Assembly: GCF_000756615.1 (NCBI RefSeq)
Contig: NZ_CP009288.1
Coordinates: 4,154,001-4,218,000, forward strand
DNA: 64,000 nt
Source of the DNA: Paenibacillus durus
GTDB lineage: Bacteria > Bacillota > Bacilli > Paenibacillales > Paenibacillaceae
Direction of reading: 5' to 3'
Shown here: piece after piece, positions 34,977-43,965 of the stretch
Position numbering within the stretch: the stretch's first letter is position 1
How the letters are laid out: each line of letters opens with the position of its first letter
Made by a program: the position numbers and the translations under genes
The notes under the pieces: model-generated
Seen by the model: the letters and a program-made list of their open reading frames with translations, nothing else
Told to the model about the DNA's origin: nothing
Database searches by the model: none

Positions 34977-35540
34977 ATGCCGAACGAGAAAATCAATCCC
35001 ATTGCGGAGCAGTCCAAGACATGGCTTATCGAGGCGTTGCTGGAATTAATGAAACATAAAACATACAGTCAAATCACCATCTCCGAAATAGCGGAGAAAG
35101 CCCAACTGGCTAGACGTACCTTTTATCGCAATTTTAAATCCAAGGATGAAGTATTGAATGGATACGTACAAAAACTGTGCGAGGAATACATCGAACGATT
35201 GCAGGCGGAACCAACCTTAACCGTGTATAATATGGCCAAAGTTTATTTTACTTTCTGGGAGAAGCATATGGATTTTCTTATGAGGTTGGAGAACAATGAT
35301 TTATTGCATTTGCTGCTGCAAAAATATAATCAATACCTCCCGGTGATTCACCGGACCGTGGTTCCCCTTACAGAACCTGGACCCCATACGGCTATGGCCA
35401 AATATATCATGGCCTTTTCCGCCGGCGGTTTTTGGAATAGCCTTATCCAGTGGATACGGGAGGAACGTCGCGAAGCACCTGAGCAAATGGCCCAATTCGT
35501 AAGCATGATCATCAATGAGACGATATTGGAGAAGTATTAA
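34977..35540 (+). CDS. TetR-family transcription regulator
   Basis: 187 residues. The N-terminal helix-turn-helix is ITISEIAEKAQLARRTFYRN and the preceding WLIEALLELMKHKTYSQ is typical. The C-terminal part (VYFTFWEKHMDFLMRLEN, FSAGGFWNSLIQWI) is the TetR_C-type ligand domain of the YcdC/DhaS style. ATG 34977 is 6 nt after AAGGAG. Divergent from the HXXEE gene with shared operators. Confidence 0.9.
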   Translation: MPNEKINPIAEQSKTWLIEALLELMKHKTYSQITISEIAEKAQLARRTFYRNFKSKDEVLNGYVQKLCEEYIERLQAEPTLTVYNMAKVYFTFWEKHMDFLMRLENNDLLHLLLQKYNQYLPVIHRTVVPLTEPGPHTAMAKYIMAFSAGGFWNSLIQWIREERREAPEQMAQFVSMIINETILEKY

Positions 35541-35545
35541 TAGAC

Positions 35546-35646
35546 AAGAAGAAACGGTTGCGCCGTCCTTGCAGAAGGAGGGCATCTGTTTCTCGTAGAA
35601 ATATAAGGCCATTTATAAGTGTGAAACTTATAGATTCTTATATTTT
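35546..35646. repeat. dispersed two-hairpin intergenic repeat, copy B
   Basis: AAGAAGAAACGG...TGTTTCTCGTAGAA and AATATAAGGCC...CTTATATTTT give the same double-hairpin layout as 7225-7324. It starts 6 nt after the TetR stop, and may also act as that gene's transcript end. Confidence 0.72.
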
Positions 35647-35687
35647 AAAAAAATCACACAATCCCCGCATGGCGGGAATCATGTGAT
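35647..35687 (-). terminator. terminator of the hydrogenase operon
   Basis: Minus strand: ATCACATGATTCCCGCC pairs with GCGGGGATTGTGTGAT, followed by TTTTTTT. It lies 13 nt past the stop of the nickel transporter gene. Confidence 0.85.
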
Positions 35688-35699
35688 AGCTTGAATATC

Positions 35700-36710
35700 C
35701 TAAAGTTCACATCCGTCAACGGCCTGTCTGCCTCTCATCCCTCTCCAAATGATCATCGAGACGATCCAGATCAAAATCAGAAATCCGGCCAGAGCGTAGC
35801 CAAGGTGATCGATACCGAGCCTGTTGATCCACTGGAGATGCTGCGGCCATTTCGCTTCAATTAGATGAACGAGCTGAACGGAGCCGATAAAAAACGCGGA
35901 TACAACCGAGACACCGGTAACGATCAGGTTATAGGCTGTCTTTTTCTTGTAGGAAATGAATGCCCAGCGGTAGGCCCTTGTCATAATCGCGCCGTCGACC
36001 GTGTCCATTAAGCTCATTCCGGCTGCAAACAGCAGCGGCAGGGACAAAATGCCGATAATCGAGACCGATTCGTTCGCAGTGCTGGCCGATATAGCAAGCA
36101 AACTCACTTCCGTCGCCGTATCAAAGCCAAGCCCGAACAGAAATCCGAGCGGATACATATGCCAGCTTTTGCTGATCATCCGAAGGGCAGGAGCCAAAAA
36201 TCGGGTAAACATCCCCTTGGGTCCATGCATATGACTCAATCCGGAATTCCCGCCTGTTTGGTTCGCCGCCCCCCGGGCTCTGCTCCATAGCTTCATAAGT
36301 GTGAACACATTAATCAGTCCGACAAAGATCAGGAAGAAGCCGGATACCAGCGTCCCGATCAGCCCGCCGACTTCACGTACTTTTGGATTATCGAGCACAA
36401 ACGTGTTCATCGAGAGCGCGATCCCCAGCACCATGAGGAAGACAACCGTCGAGTGCCCGAGGGAAAAAAACATGCCCACGCCTAAAGGGTTTCTTTTCCG
36501 TTCGATCAGCTTCCGGATCGTATTGTCAATGGCCGAAATATGATCGGCGTCAAAAGCGTGACGCAGGCCGAGCGTATAAGCCAAAAGGCCAAGACCCCAC
36601 AGCTTCGGCTCGCGGGCCGCTGCCGTGAGAAATCCGGCTCCCCCCAACACATGCAGCGCCAATACAACAAGAAAGTAGACGTAGCCGTTACTGGCGGAAA
36701 TTTTCCTCAT
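35700..36710 (-). CDS. NiCoT-family nickel/cobalt permease
   Basis: 336 residues, eight membrane helices. The signature motifs are LRHAFDADHISAIDN (helix II, metal selectivity), FFSLGHSTVVF, LFGLGFDTATEVSLL and GMSLMDTVDG. Such HoxN/HupN/NixA proteins import Ni2+ with high affinity. It is the last gene of the hydrogenase operon, 122 nt after hypE, and supplies the metal for the active site. No nickel riboswitch was seen in the short gap. Confidence 0.93.
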   Translation of the reverse strand: MRKISASNGYVYFLVVLALHVLGGAGFLTAAAREPKLWGLGLLAYTLGLRHAFDADHISAIDNTIRKLIERKRNPLGVGMFFSLGHSTVVFLMVLGIALSMNTFVLDNPKVREVGGLIGTLVSGFFLIFVGLINVFTLMKLWSRARGAANQTGGNSGLSHMHGPKGMFTRFLAPALRMISKSWHMYPLGFLFGLGFDTATEVSLLAISASTANESVSIIGILSLPLLFAAGMSLMDTVDGAIMTRAYRWAFISYKKKTAYNLIVTGVSVVSAFFIGSVQLVHLIEAKWPQHLQWINRLGIDHLGYALAGFLILIWIVSMIIWRGMRGRQAVDGCEL

Positions 36711-36832
36711 TCATACACCTTCTCCTGGTAGAAGCGCCTCGCGCATCATTTTTCATTACTGCAGTCTCAGACCGTCTTAGTATTTCGTAATCCGGGGATA
36801 AGGTCCTTCTTTAAGATGGGGTATCCCGCTGC

Positions 36833-37843
36833 TTAACAAATCCGGGGCAATTGGTCGCCTACCAGCATATCGATGATGCGGTGGCCTCCGGCCAGCGTAC
36901 GCATATACACCTTTCCCGGATGATCCGCGACAACTTCGCCGATTACGGCAGCGTCCCGTCCGTTGGGGTGACTGCGCAGCAATTCCATCGCTCGCTCTGC
37001 CTGGGCCCCGTCGACGATCAGAAGGGCTTTGCCCTCATTAGCTATGTACAGCGGGTCCATTCCCAGCATGCCGCATAGACCGCTCACTTCCCCTTTTACG
37101 GGAAGCGCATGTTCCTCCAGCCGGATGCCGAAGCTCTGCCCCTCCGTAAATTCATTCAGTGTAGTGGCTACGCCGCCGCGGGTCGGGTCCCGCATAAGTC
37201 TTACAGCACCGCCCATTGAAGCCGTTATCAGCTCCAGCATTCCGTTCAGCGGCGCACAGTCGCTGGCAAGTCCGGTCTCCACCTGAAGCTGTTCCCGCTC
37301 AATCAGAATCGCTGTCCCGTGGTCCCCGATCGTACCGGTGACGATCACTTGGTCCCCCGGCCGGATCAAGGCGGGAGACAGCCGGAGACCTTCCGGAATA
37401 AAGCCCACTCCGGAGGTGTTAAGGAATAGCTTGTCCGCACAGCCTCTCGGAACGATTTTGGTATCACCGGTTACAATAAATACGCCCGCTTCCTGCGCGG
37501 TCGCCGCCATGGATTCCGCAATCTCCTCCAGTTCCCCCAGAGGAAACCCTTCTTCGATGATCCAGCCGCAGCTGATATACTTCGGAATCGCACCGCAGAC
37601 GGCCAGATCGTTAACGGTCCCGCAGACGGCCAGCTTCCCGATGTTCCCTCCCCTGAAAAAAAGCGGATGAATCACATAGGAATCCGTGGTAAACGCCATT
37701 TGTCCCGGGAGAGTCTCCAGCACTGCCGAATCGCCGCCCTCTAGGAGCCAATCGTTCCGAAAGTGCTTCTGAAATATCCCTTGGATCAGTTGATGGGTCA
37801 GCTTCCCCCCGCTGCCATGGGCTAAAGTAATGATTTCGCTCAT
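36833..37843 (-). CDS. hypE: hydrogenase maturation protein HypE
   Basis: 336 residues. HypE dehydrates the thiocarboxamide on its C-terminal Cys to thiocyanate, giving the CN ligands of the active-site iron. The PurM-like fold shows LAHGSGGKLTHQLI, DSYVIHPLFFRGG and RDPTRGGVATTLNEF; the protein ends in the required PRIC (terminal Cys). ATG 37843 follows GGAGG by 7 nt. hypD ends 15 nt upstream. Confidence 0.96.
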   Translation of the reverse strand: MSEIITLAHGSGGKLTHQLIQGIFQKHFRNDWLLEGGDSAVLETLPGQMAFTTDSYVIHPLFFRGGNIGKLAVCGTVNDLAVCGAIPKYISCGWIIEEGFPLGELEEIAESMAATAQEAGVFIVTGDTKIVPRGCADKLFLNTSGVGFIPEGLRLSPALIRPGDQVIVTGTIGDHGTAILIEREQLQVETGLASDCAPLNGMLELITASMGGAVRLMRDPTRGGVATTLNEFTEGQSFGIRLEEHALPVKGEVSGLCGMLGMDPLYIANEGKALLIVDGAQAERAMELLRSHPNGRDAAVIGEVVADHPGKVYMRTLAGGHRIIDMLVGDQLPRIC

Positions 37844-37857
37844 TGGACTTCCTCCCG

Positions 37858-38943
37858 CTATTGATATCGGTAATATGCCGCACAGGTCCCTTCGCTCGAC
37901 ACCATACAGGAACCGACCGGGGTTTCGGGCGTGCATGCTTTTCCAAACAGCTTGCAATCGGATGGGAGGCATTTTCCTTTCAAAATATCGCCGCAGCGGC
38001 AGCCGCGCGCTTCCTCGTCCCGTTCCTCCACGGAGCCGTTTATCAGGCCCCATGCATCAAAGGCTCTGTATTTCTCACGAAGCCGAAGGCCTGAGCCCGG
38101 GATCTGTCCGAGTCCCCGCCAGACGGCATTTGAAGGCTCGAATACCTCATCGATTTTTCCCCGGGCAATCGGATTGCCACCCGGTTGAACAACCATGGAA
38201 TACAAGTTGGCGACGGTGGCCTTCTTGTCCCGGATTTGCTCCAGCACGTAGAGGATCGAGCCCAAAATATCCGCCGGGTCGAACCCGGTGACGGCTCCCG
38301 GAATCCCATACGCCTTGGCCAGTTCCTCGTAAAGGCCAGAGCCGATCACCGCGCTGACATGGCCGGGATACAGGAACCCGTCAACGGCGACTTCAGGGTC
38401 CGAAGACAGCAGGTGCATCGCCGCCGGAATCGTTTTATTCGCTGACAGGATCATGAAATTGTCAAGCCCCTGCTGTGCGGCCTCCAGAACCGCGATTGCC
38501 GTAACGGGAACCGTCGTCTCAAACCCAACGGACAGAAAGATGACGGTCTTGTCCGGGTGCTGTCGGGCGATATCCAGACTGTCCAGCGGGGAATAGACCA
38601 TACGGATATCTCTGCCCAGCGCCTTCTCGGTCAGCAGGCTGACGCCCTTATACGGAATCCGCATCATGTCACCGAAAGTAGCCACGATGGTATCCTCTCT
38701 CCTGCAGAGCTCCAAAGCTGATTTCAGGTAAAAGCTCGGGGTTACACAGACCGGACAGCCCGGTCCCGAAATGAGCCTGACGTTCGGCGGCAGCAGCTCC
38801 CGAATTCCATAACGGGAGATCGCCATCGTATGGGTGCCGCACACCTCCATAATTGAAACGGGCCTGCCGTCATAGCGCTGGATGGCCTTCACCAGGCCTT
38901 CCGCCAACGTTTCATTTCTGAATGGTTCCAGTTCACTAAGCAT
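37858..38943 (-). CDS. hypD: hydrogenase maturation protein HypD
   Basis: 361 residues. HypD is the Fe-S scaffold on which, with HypC, the Fe(CN)2CO unit is built. Conserved blocks: MEVCGTHTMAISRYGIRELLP, ISGPGCPVCVTP, SVGFETTVP, and the C-terminal [4Fe-4S] cysteines in RGCRCGDILKGKCLPSDCKLF and CMVSSEG (quoted separately). ATG 38943 overlaps the hypC end by 8 nt, suggesting coupled synthesis of the HypC-HypD pair. Confidence 0.96.
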   Translation of the reverse strand: MLSELEPFRNETLAEGLVKAIQRYDGRPVSIMEVCGTHTMAISRYGIRELLPPNVRLISGPGCPVCVTPSFYLKSALELCRREDTIVATFGDMMRIPYKGVSLLTEKALGRDIRMVYSPLDSLDIARQHPDKTVIFLSVGFETTVPVTAIAVLEAAQQGLDNFMILSANKTIPAAMHLLSSDPEVAVDGFLYPGHVSAVIGSGLYEELAKAYGIPGAVTGFDPADILGSILYVLEQIRDKKATVANLYSMVVQPGGNPIARGKIDEVFEPSNAVWRGLGQIPGSGLRLREKYRAFDAWGLINGSVEERDEEARGCRCGDILKGKCLPSDCKLFGKACTPETPVGSCMVSSEGTCAAYYRYQ

Positions 38944-39160
38944 GGATATTCCCCGCCAGCTGATTAAGCAGCTCCAGCGTCTCCATCGCTTCCTGCTTAT
39001 CGATGATCGCAATCGCACAGCCCGCATGAACGAGCAGGTAATCTCCAACGTTCACCTGGTCAACCAGGGCAATGGACACTTCCCTCCGGATACCGGTAAT
39101 ATCGATCACCGCCCTGTCGCCGCTTACGCTTTCTACTACTCCGGGTATTGCCAAACACAT
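38936..39160 (-). CDS. hypC: hydrogenase maturation chaperone HypC
   Basis: 74 residues beginning MCLAIPGVV; the Cys2 that becomes N-terminal after Met removal binds the iron and the large-subunit Cys. HAGCAIAIID follows. It carries the Fe(CN)2CO group from HypD to the large subunit. It overlaps the hypF end by 25 nt, and the hypD start by 8 nt. Confidence 0.95.
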   Translation of the reverse strand: MCLAIPGVVESVSGDRAVIDITGIRREVSIALVDQVNVGDYLLVHAGCAIAIIDKQEAMETLELLNQLAGNIHA

Positions 39161-41499
39161 GCTTCTCGCATCCCTTCCCGTGTAAGATATTTGCCCAGCG
39201 CGATCGCCGCCTGACCCAGTGAGAGCCCCCCATCATTAGCGGGCACCTTGCTGTGAAGCAATACGCGAAACCCGCTGCGTTCCAATTCGTCGACCGTAAG
39301 GGCGAGCAGCAAGCGGTTTTGAAACACACCGCCGCTGAGCGCCACCTCATTCAGACCCCGCTTGGATCGAATCCGTCCGCAGATATCCGCTACAATGGCA
39401 GCCAGTGTCCGGTGAAACGCTCCGGAAATTCCGGAAATGCTCATGCCGTCGCGAATTTCGCGAACCAATTCCCGGATCAGAGGCGCAGTGCCGATCTCAA
39501 GCATGCCTTGCACAGTCTTCACTTCGTAAGGATAGATCCGTGCCGTCTCCCGGTCAGCCGCGCTTTCCAAACGGATGGCCGCCTGACCTTCATATTCGGC
39601 ATAATGGCATACCCCGGTTAGAGACGACACGGCGTCAAACAGCCTGCCGACGCTGCTCGTAAGCGGCGTGTTGATGCGCTGCAGAATTTGGCGTGTGACA
39701 ATGTCCCTTTTGTACGGCTCGATTGTCTTCAGCAACTCGGCCGGCAGCTCAGCAGCTTCGTCATTCAGAATATAGCTCAAGGCCATCCGCCAAGGCTCCT
39801 TGACAGCCGCATCCCCTCCGGGGAGCGGGACATACCCGAAGCGGGCCATACGCTCAAATCCACTGTAATCCCCGGCGAAAAATTCACCGCCCCAGATATG
39901 CCCGTCTTCGCCCAGTCCCGTGCCGTCGAAGGCAACTCCAATCACCGGACCGGAAACGCCGTTCTCCGCCATACAGGAAGCGATATGCGCGTGATGATGC
40001 TGAACGGGAATCTTGACGATATTCTTTTGTTCGGACGCATATTGAGAGGACCGGTATCCAGGGTGCATATCGAAGGCTAAAGCCCCGGGTTCGGCTGCGA
40101 ATATATTTTGAAAATGCTCTGCTCCGCCGATCAGGGAATCCAGTGTTTCCAGGTTATCCAGATCGCCGATATGATGGCTGACAAAGGCTTTGCGGTCTTT
40201 GACCAAACAAAACGTATTCTTGAGTTCTCCCCCCAAAGCCAAAATGGGAGGATTGCCGGACTTGTGCGGCTTTCCTTCCGCCGATTGAACGACAGCGGAC
40301 AAGTCAATTGGAAAAGGAACATACCCGCGTGATCGGCGGATGATGTACTCCCGTTCCCGAAACACACTGGTTACCGTATCGTCCGTCCGCATATGAATTG
40401 GCAGTTTCCCAGCCAGGTAATAGTCGGCGATTCCTTGAAGAGCGGGTACAGCCTCTTCGTCGCGGTACACAATAGGCTCACCGGAACGGTTGCCGCTCGT
40501 CATGACCATAAGCTCCATTCCGTCCTGAAACAACAGATGCTGCAGCGGCGTATACGGCAGCATCACACCCAGCATGTTGTTGTCGGGTGAAAGGGAATCC
40601 GCCGCCGGAAGAAACTTCAATGCCTCTGTCTTCAACGGAAGCAGGACGATCGGCCGCCGGGGGCTCGTTAGAAGCTCCCGTTCCTTCTCCGTAACGGCGC
40701 AAATGCGGAGCACCGTCTCCAGCGAATCCGCCATAACGGCGAACGGTTTGCCGTCCCTGCGCTTACGCGCCCGCAGCTCCCGTACCGCCGACTCCTGCGC
40801 CGCGTCGCAAGCGAGGTGATAGCCGCCAAGGCCCTTGACCGCTAGAATGGCGCCCGACTTCAACCGTTCGGCGGCACACGCGACCGGATCAGCGGTATCT
40901 ACTCTTTTGCCGGAAGCATCCAGCAGATATACCTTTGGTCCGCACTTTGGACATGACACCGGCTGGGCATGAAACCGCCGATTCGATGGATCATGGTATT
41001 CCTTCTTACAATCCTCGCACAGCTCGAAATCCCGGATCGTCGTATGCTTCCTGTCGTATGGAACCTGAACCGTAATAGTAAACCGGGGCCCGCAGTTGGT
41101 GCAGTTGATGTACGGATAGCGGAACCTCCGGTTACCGGGGTCCTTCAACTCCGCAAGACAATCTTCACACACGTAGATATCCGGCGAGAGGTTCACCTCG
41201 TGAGAGGTAGCGCCAACGCTCTCTTTTATGCTGAATTCCGTGTATCCGATTGGGGAGTGCAGCACCCAGGTCAGTTCCTCGATATGCGAGAGCGGCGGGG
41301 CGGACGTTCGTAATGAAGCCAAGAAAGTATCAATGTCCGGCCTGCGGCCCTCCGCCTCCAGTCTGACGCCGCTTGCGTCGTTCGTGACCCATCCTCTCAG
41401 ATCATGCTGATGCGCAAGCCGGTAGACAAAAGGGCGGAATCCCACTCCCTGCACAATGCCCTTCACCTGGACCTCCACCCGGATGACCTCACTCAACAT
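39136..41499 (-). CDS. hypF: carbamoyltransferase HypF
   Basis: 787 residues. HypF uses carbamoyl phosphate and ATP to carbamoylate HypE. Domains in order: acylphosphatase (VKGIVQGVGFRPFVYRLA), two zinc fingers (CEDC-CTNC and CEDC-CPKC, about 105-190), YrdC-like (about 200-390: VKGLGGYHLACDA, KRRDGKPFAVM, TSGNRSGEP) and Kae1-like (IPVQHHHAHIASC, GVAFDGTGLGEDG, LSGGVFQN). It is complete. Confidence 0.96.
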   Translation of the reverse strand: MLSEVIRVEVQVKGIVQGVGFRPFVYRLAHQHDLRGWVTNDASGVRLEAEGRRPDIDTFLASLRTSAPPLSHIEELTWVLHSPIGYTEFSIKESVGATSHEVNLSPDIYVCEDCLAELKDPGNRRFRYPYINCTNCGPRFTITVQVPYDRKHTTIRDFELCEDCKKEYHDPSNRRFHAQPVSCPKCGPKVYLLDASGKRVDTADPVACAAERLKSGAILAVKGLGGYHLACDAAQESAVRELRARKRRDGKPFAVMADSLETVLRICAVTEKERELLTSPRRPIVLLPLKTEALKFLPAADSLSPDNNMLGVMLPYTPLQHLLFQDGMELMVMTSGNRSGEPIVYRDEEAVPALQGIADYYLAGKLPIHMRTDDTVTSVFREREYIIRRSRGYVPFPIDLSAVVQSAEGKPHKSGNPPILALGGELKNTFCLVKDRKAFVSHHIGDLDNLETLDSLIGGAEHFQNIFAAEPGALAFDMHPGYRSSQYASEQKNIVKIPVQHHHAHIASCMAENGVSGPVIGVAFDGTGLGEDGHIWGGEFFAGDYSGFERMARFGYVPLPGGDAAVKEPWRMALSYILNDEAAELPAELLKTIEPYKRDIVTRQILQRINTPLTSSVGRLFDAVSSLTGVCHYAEYEGQAAIRLESAADRETARIYPYEVKTVQGMLEIGTAPLIRELVREIRDGMSISGISGAFHRTLAAIVADICGRIRSKRGLNEVALSGGVFQNRLLLALTVDELERSGFRVLLHSKVPANDGGLSLGQAAIALGKYLTREGMREACVWQYPE

Positions 41500-41529
41500 A
41501 GCTTCTCGCCCTCATTCCATTCCTAGATG

Positions 41530-42273
41530 TTATTGTGACGCCGCCTCCCTGCGTTTCTCCATCCGTATGACGACTCTTAGGCTGATTTCGTAAATAAGAA
41601 TCAAAGGTACGGCCAGCAGGATCACCGAGGTGATGTCAGCCACGAGCAAGCCTTCCCCGATCAATACGGAGAACACAATGGTGAACCTCGCTTTTTTCAT
41701 CCAGGAGGAACGCAGGAGCCCCAGCTTCCCAAGCGCGATGAGCGGAAAAGGAAGCATGAAGACAAGACCGAAAACGACGCACAGCATCGCAATGAAGCTG
41801 ATGTATTCCTCGCCCGACAAGGCCGCCTTCATATAAGAATTTCCGTATGTGAGAAGGACGCGCAAAACGGAAGGAACGACCGCCGCATAACTGAGCACGA
41901 CGCCCAAAACGAAACTGGGAACCATATAAACCACCGCCGAAAGCAGCACTTTTCGTTCCTTGGCGGTCAGACCGGGACCGATAAAAGCAAACAGCTGGTA
42001 AGCGATGAGCGGGGACAGCGCGACAAGGGACGCAATAAAAGACAGCTTGACCCTCAGGACAAAAGCTCCGGTTAACGAAAAAAACGCCAGATCCAGCCCC
42101 TCGTTCCCAACGGATCTTTTTAAAATCTCCACAATCAGGAACGCTTTCGTGTAAATGACGGCGGTCAGAACAATGATGGAAACCACTGTCACAATTAACC
42201 TTCTGCGCAGCTCCGCCAAATGCTCGAGCACCGGTTGATCCGTATCTTGCCGTACACGGTTTTGATTAATCAT
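41530..42273 (-). CDS. tatC: TatC protein, canonical N terminus
   Basis: 247 residues with six membrane helices. TatC is the receptor of the twin-arginine translocase that reads the RR signal. The recognition motif EHLAELRRRL is present at residues 19-28, FFSLTGAFVLRVKLSFI and YQLFAFIGPGLTAKERK are conserved. ATG 42273 overlaps the end of the upstream tatC by 8 nt. It lies between hypF and the second tatC in the hydrogenase operon. Confidence 0.92.
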   Translation of the reverse strand: MINQNRVRQDTDQPVLEHLAELRRRLIVTVVSIIVLTAVIYTKAFLIVEILKRSVGNEGLDLAFFSLTGAFVLRVKLSFIASLVALSPLIAYQLFAFIGPGLTAKERKVLLSAVVYMVPSFVLGVVLSYAAVVPSVLRVLLTYGNSYMKAALSGEEYISFIAMLCVVFGLVFMLPFPLIALGKLGLLRSSWMKKARFTIVFSVLIGEGLLVADITSVILLAVPLILIYEISLRVVIRMEKRREAASQ

Positions 42274-43021
42274 GGGTAGTCACACGCTTCATCCCTGGCA
42301 TGCCCTTTCTCTCCAGAAGGTAAATCGTCCAAATGCTGATTTCGTACAGCGCCGCCACCGGTATCGATTCCGCCAAGAGCGAGAACGCATCGGGGGTTGG
42401 AGACAAAATCGCCAGTAGGATCGCAATTCCCAGTATCGCGAATTTCCGTTTTCTCATCAGCATCTTGGAATGAATCAGGCCAATTCTCGACAGCGCGACC
42501 ATCACGATCGGCAGTTCAAAAACCAGGGCCACCGAGATCAAAAAGAATGCCATAAACGATACATAAGCATTCCCGGAAATCATCGGCTTCAGAACTCCTT
42601 GTCCGCTCTTGATCAGAAAGTCGACGGTGTTCGGCAAAATAAACTCGTAGGCAAATGCGATCCCCCCCGCAAACAGAACGACAGCGATCGGAATGGCCAA
42701 AAAATAAATTTTGAGACGAATGCCGCGTCCCAGCAGGGGGGCGAACATGGACACGATCAGGCAGGCCAGAACGGGAAAAGAAGCGACAATTCCTCCGAAC
42801 ATCGCCACCTTCAGCTTCGTCATCACTCCGTCTACAGGCGTCATATAGAACAGCGGCTGATCCTGCAGCGGCCGGCATAACAGCTTCAGAAGCGGGTCCG
42901 ACACCGCATATACGGCCGCCGCCAAGGCGATGACAATCAACACTCCGGCGATGATGCGGGCGCGGAATTTGCCCAGCCAGCGAACGGCCTTAACGATATT
43001 TTCGCTCTCCCACATCAACAT
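42266..43021 (-). CDS. tatC: divergent TatC-like protein
   Basis: 251 residues with the six-helix TatC layout (FYMTPVDGVMTKLKVAMFGG, SMFAPLLGRGIRLK, FAYEFILPNTVDFL). The N terminus (MLMWESENIVKAVRWLGKFR) lacks the HLxELRxRL motif that binds the RR signal in other TatC proteins. It may therefore be a partner subunit rather than a stand-alone receptor. It is followed directly by the canonical tatC and preceded by tatA. Confidence 0.87.
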   Translation of the reverse strand: MLMWESENIVKAVRWLGKFRARIIAGVLIVIALAAAVYAVSDPLLKLLCRPLQDQPLFYMTPVDGVMTKLKVAMFGGIVASFPVLACLIVSMFAPLLGRGIRLKIYFLAIPIAVVLFAGGIAFAYEFILPNTVDFLIKSGQGVLKPMISGNAYVSFMAFFLISVALVFELPIVMVALSRIGLIHSKMLMRKRKFAILGIAILLAILSPTPDAFSLLAESIPVAALYEISIWTIYLLERKGMPGMKRVTTHD

Positions 43022-43036
43022 TCACCGATGAGACGA

Positions 43037-43285
43037 TTATGACTTGACTTCATTGGTTTCTTGAGTAACGGCTGCTTGAACCGGAACAGAGGCAGCTTGA
43101 ATCGGAACAGGCTCGTTAGTGGCAGTTGAAACGGCAGCCTCGCCGGTCAACTCTTTGGACGCTTTCCGGAATTCAGAGAAGGCTTTCCCGATGGCTCCGC
43201 CCACCGAGGGAAGCTTGCCGGGACCGAACACAATTAACGCGATGACCAAAATAACAATAAGTTCGCCAAAACCAATATGAGGCAT
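43037..43285 (-). CDS. tatA: TatA-family translocase subunit
   Basis: 82 residues: short periplasmic-side start, one membrane helix (GFGELIVILVIALIVFGPGKLP), the hinge FGPGKLP, an amphipathic helix (SVGGAIGKAFSEFRKASKEL) and an acidic/Val-Pro tail. TatA oligomers form the twin-arginine pore. ATG 43285 follows AAAGGAGTG. Only one TatA/B-type gene is present, as is usual in Gram-positive bacteria. Confidence 0.93.
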   Translation of the reverse strand: MPHIGFGELIVILVIALIVFGPGKLPSVGGAIGKAFSEFRKASKELTGEAAVSTATNEPVPIQAASVPVQAAVTQETNEVKS

Positions 43286-43302
43286 AGGTAACACTCCTTT
43301 TT

Positions 43303-43965
43303 TTATACTGGATTCGAGATCGAGATCTTTTCCTTCAACCAGGAGCACAGCTCATCAATTCCCTGGCCGGTTACGCAGGAAGTTTCAATAATATTTGCTT
43401 TCGGATTAATTTCCTGTATATCCTTGTGGAATTCATCCTTGTTAAAGTTCGTATAAGGCACCAAATCGACTTTATTCAAAATGACAATGCCGGACTTTTC
43501 GAACATGCGCGGATATTTCTGCGGCTTGTCGTTTCCTTCCGTCGTACTTAATACGGTGATGATCAGATCCTCCCCCAGCTCGAAGGATGCGGGACAAATC
43601 AGGTTGCCGACATTCTCGATAATCAGCAGGTTCGTCTCTTCCAAGTTCAAATGGCTTAAGGCGTTCCGGATCATCTGCCCGTCCAGGTGACACCCGCCCT
43701 CGGTGTTGATTTGCACGACCTGCACGCCGTGGGCCTCGATTCTTTCGGCATCCTTAGTCGTATAGAGGTCACCCTCAATCACCGCAATCTTCACTTCATT
43801 CTTAAGCCTCGCGATCACTTTCTCCAGAATGGAAGTTTTGCCGGACCCCGGGGAGCTCATTAAATTGATGACATACAGCCCCTTCTGGTTCATCAGCTTC
43901 TTGTTCTCCCGCGTCAGCTCGTCATTCACCTTCAGGATGTTGGTAACGACTTTAATGCTGCTCAT
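43303..43965 (-). CDS. hypB: nickel-insertion GTPase HypB
   Basis: 220 residues. With HypA it places Ni2+ in the large subunit. P-loop MSSPGSGKTSILEK, GDLYTTKDAERI, metal-site EGGCHLDGQM, switch VGNLICPASFELGED and NKVDLVPYT. There is no N-terminal His-rich nickel-storage segment, so nickel must come from HypA or the permease. Its ATG directly follows the hypA stop (TAAATG). Confidence 0.96.
   Translation of the reverse strand: MSSIKVVTNILKVNDELTRENKKLMNQKGLYVINLMSSPGSGKTSILEKVIARLKNEVKIAVIEGDLYTTKDAERIEAHGVQVVQINTEGGCHLDGQMIRNALSHLNLEETNLLIIENVGNLICPASFELGEDLIITVLSTTEGNDKPQKYPRMFEKSGIVILNKVDLVPYTNFNKDEFHKDIQEINPKANIIETSCVTGQGIDELCSWLKEKISISNPV

Noticed and set aside
36711..36832. Possible Ni/Co riboswitch before the NiCoT permease
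   Set aside because: The 122-nt gap contains only short GC pairings and no NiCo-type four-way junction motif.
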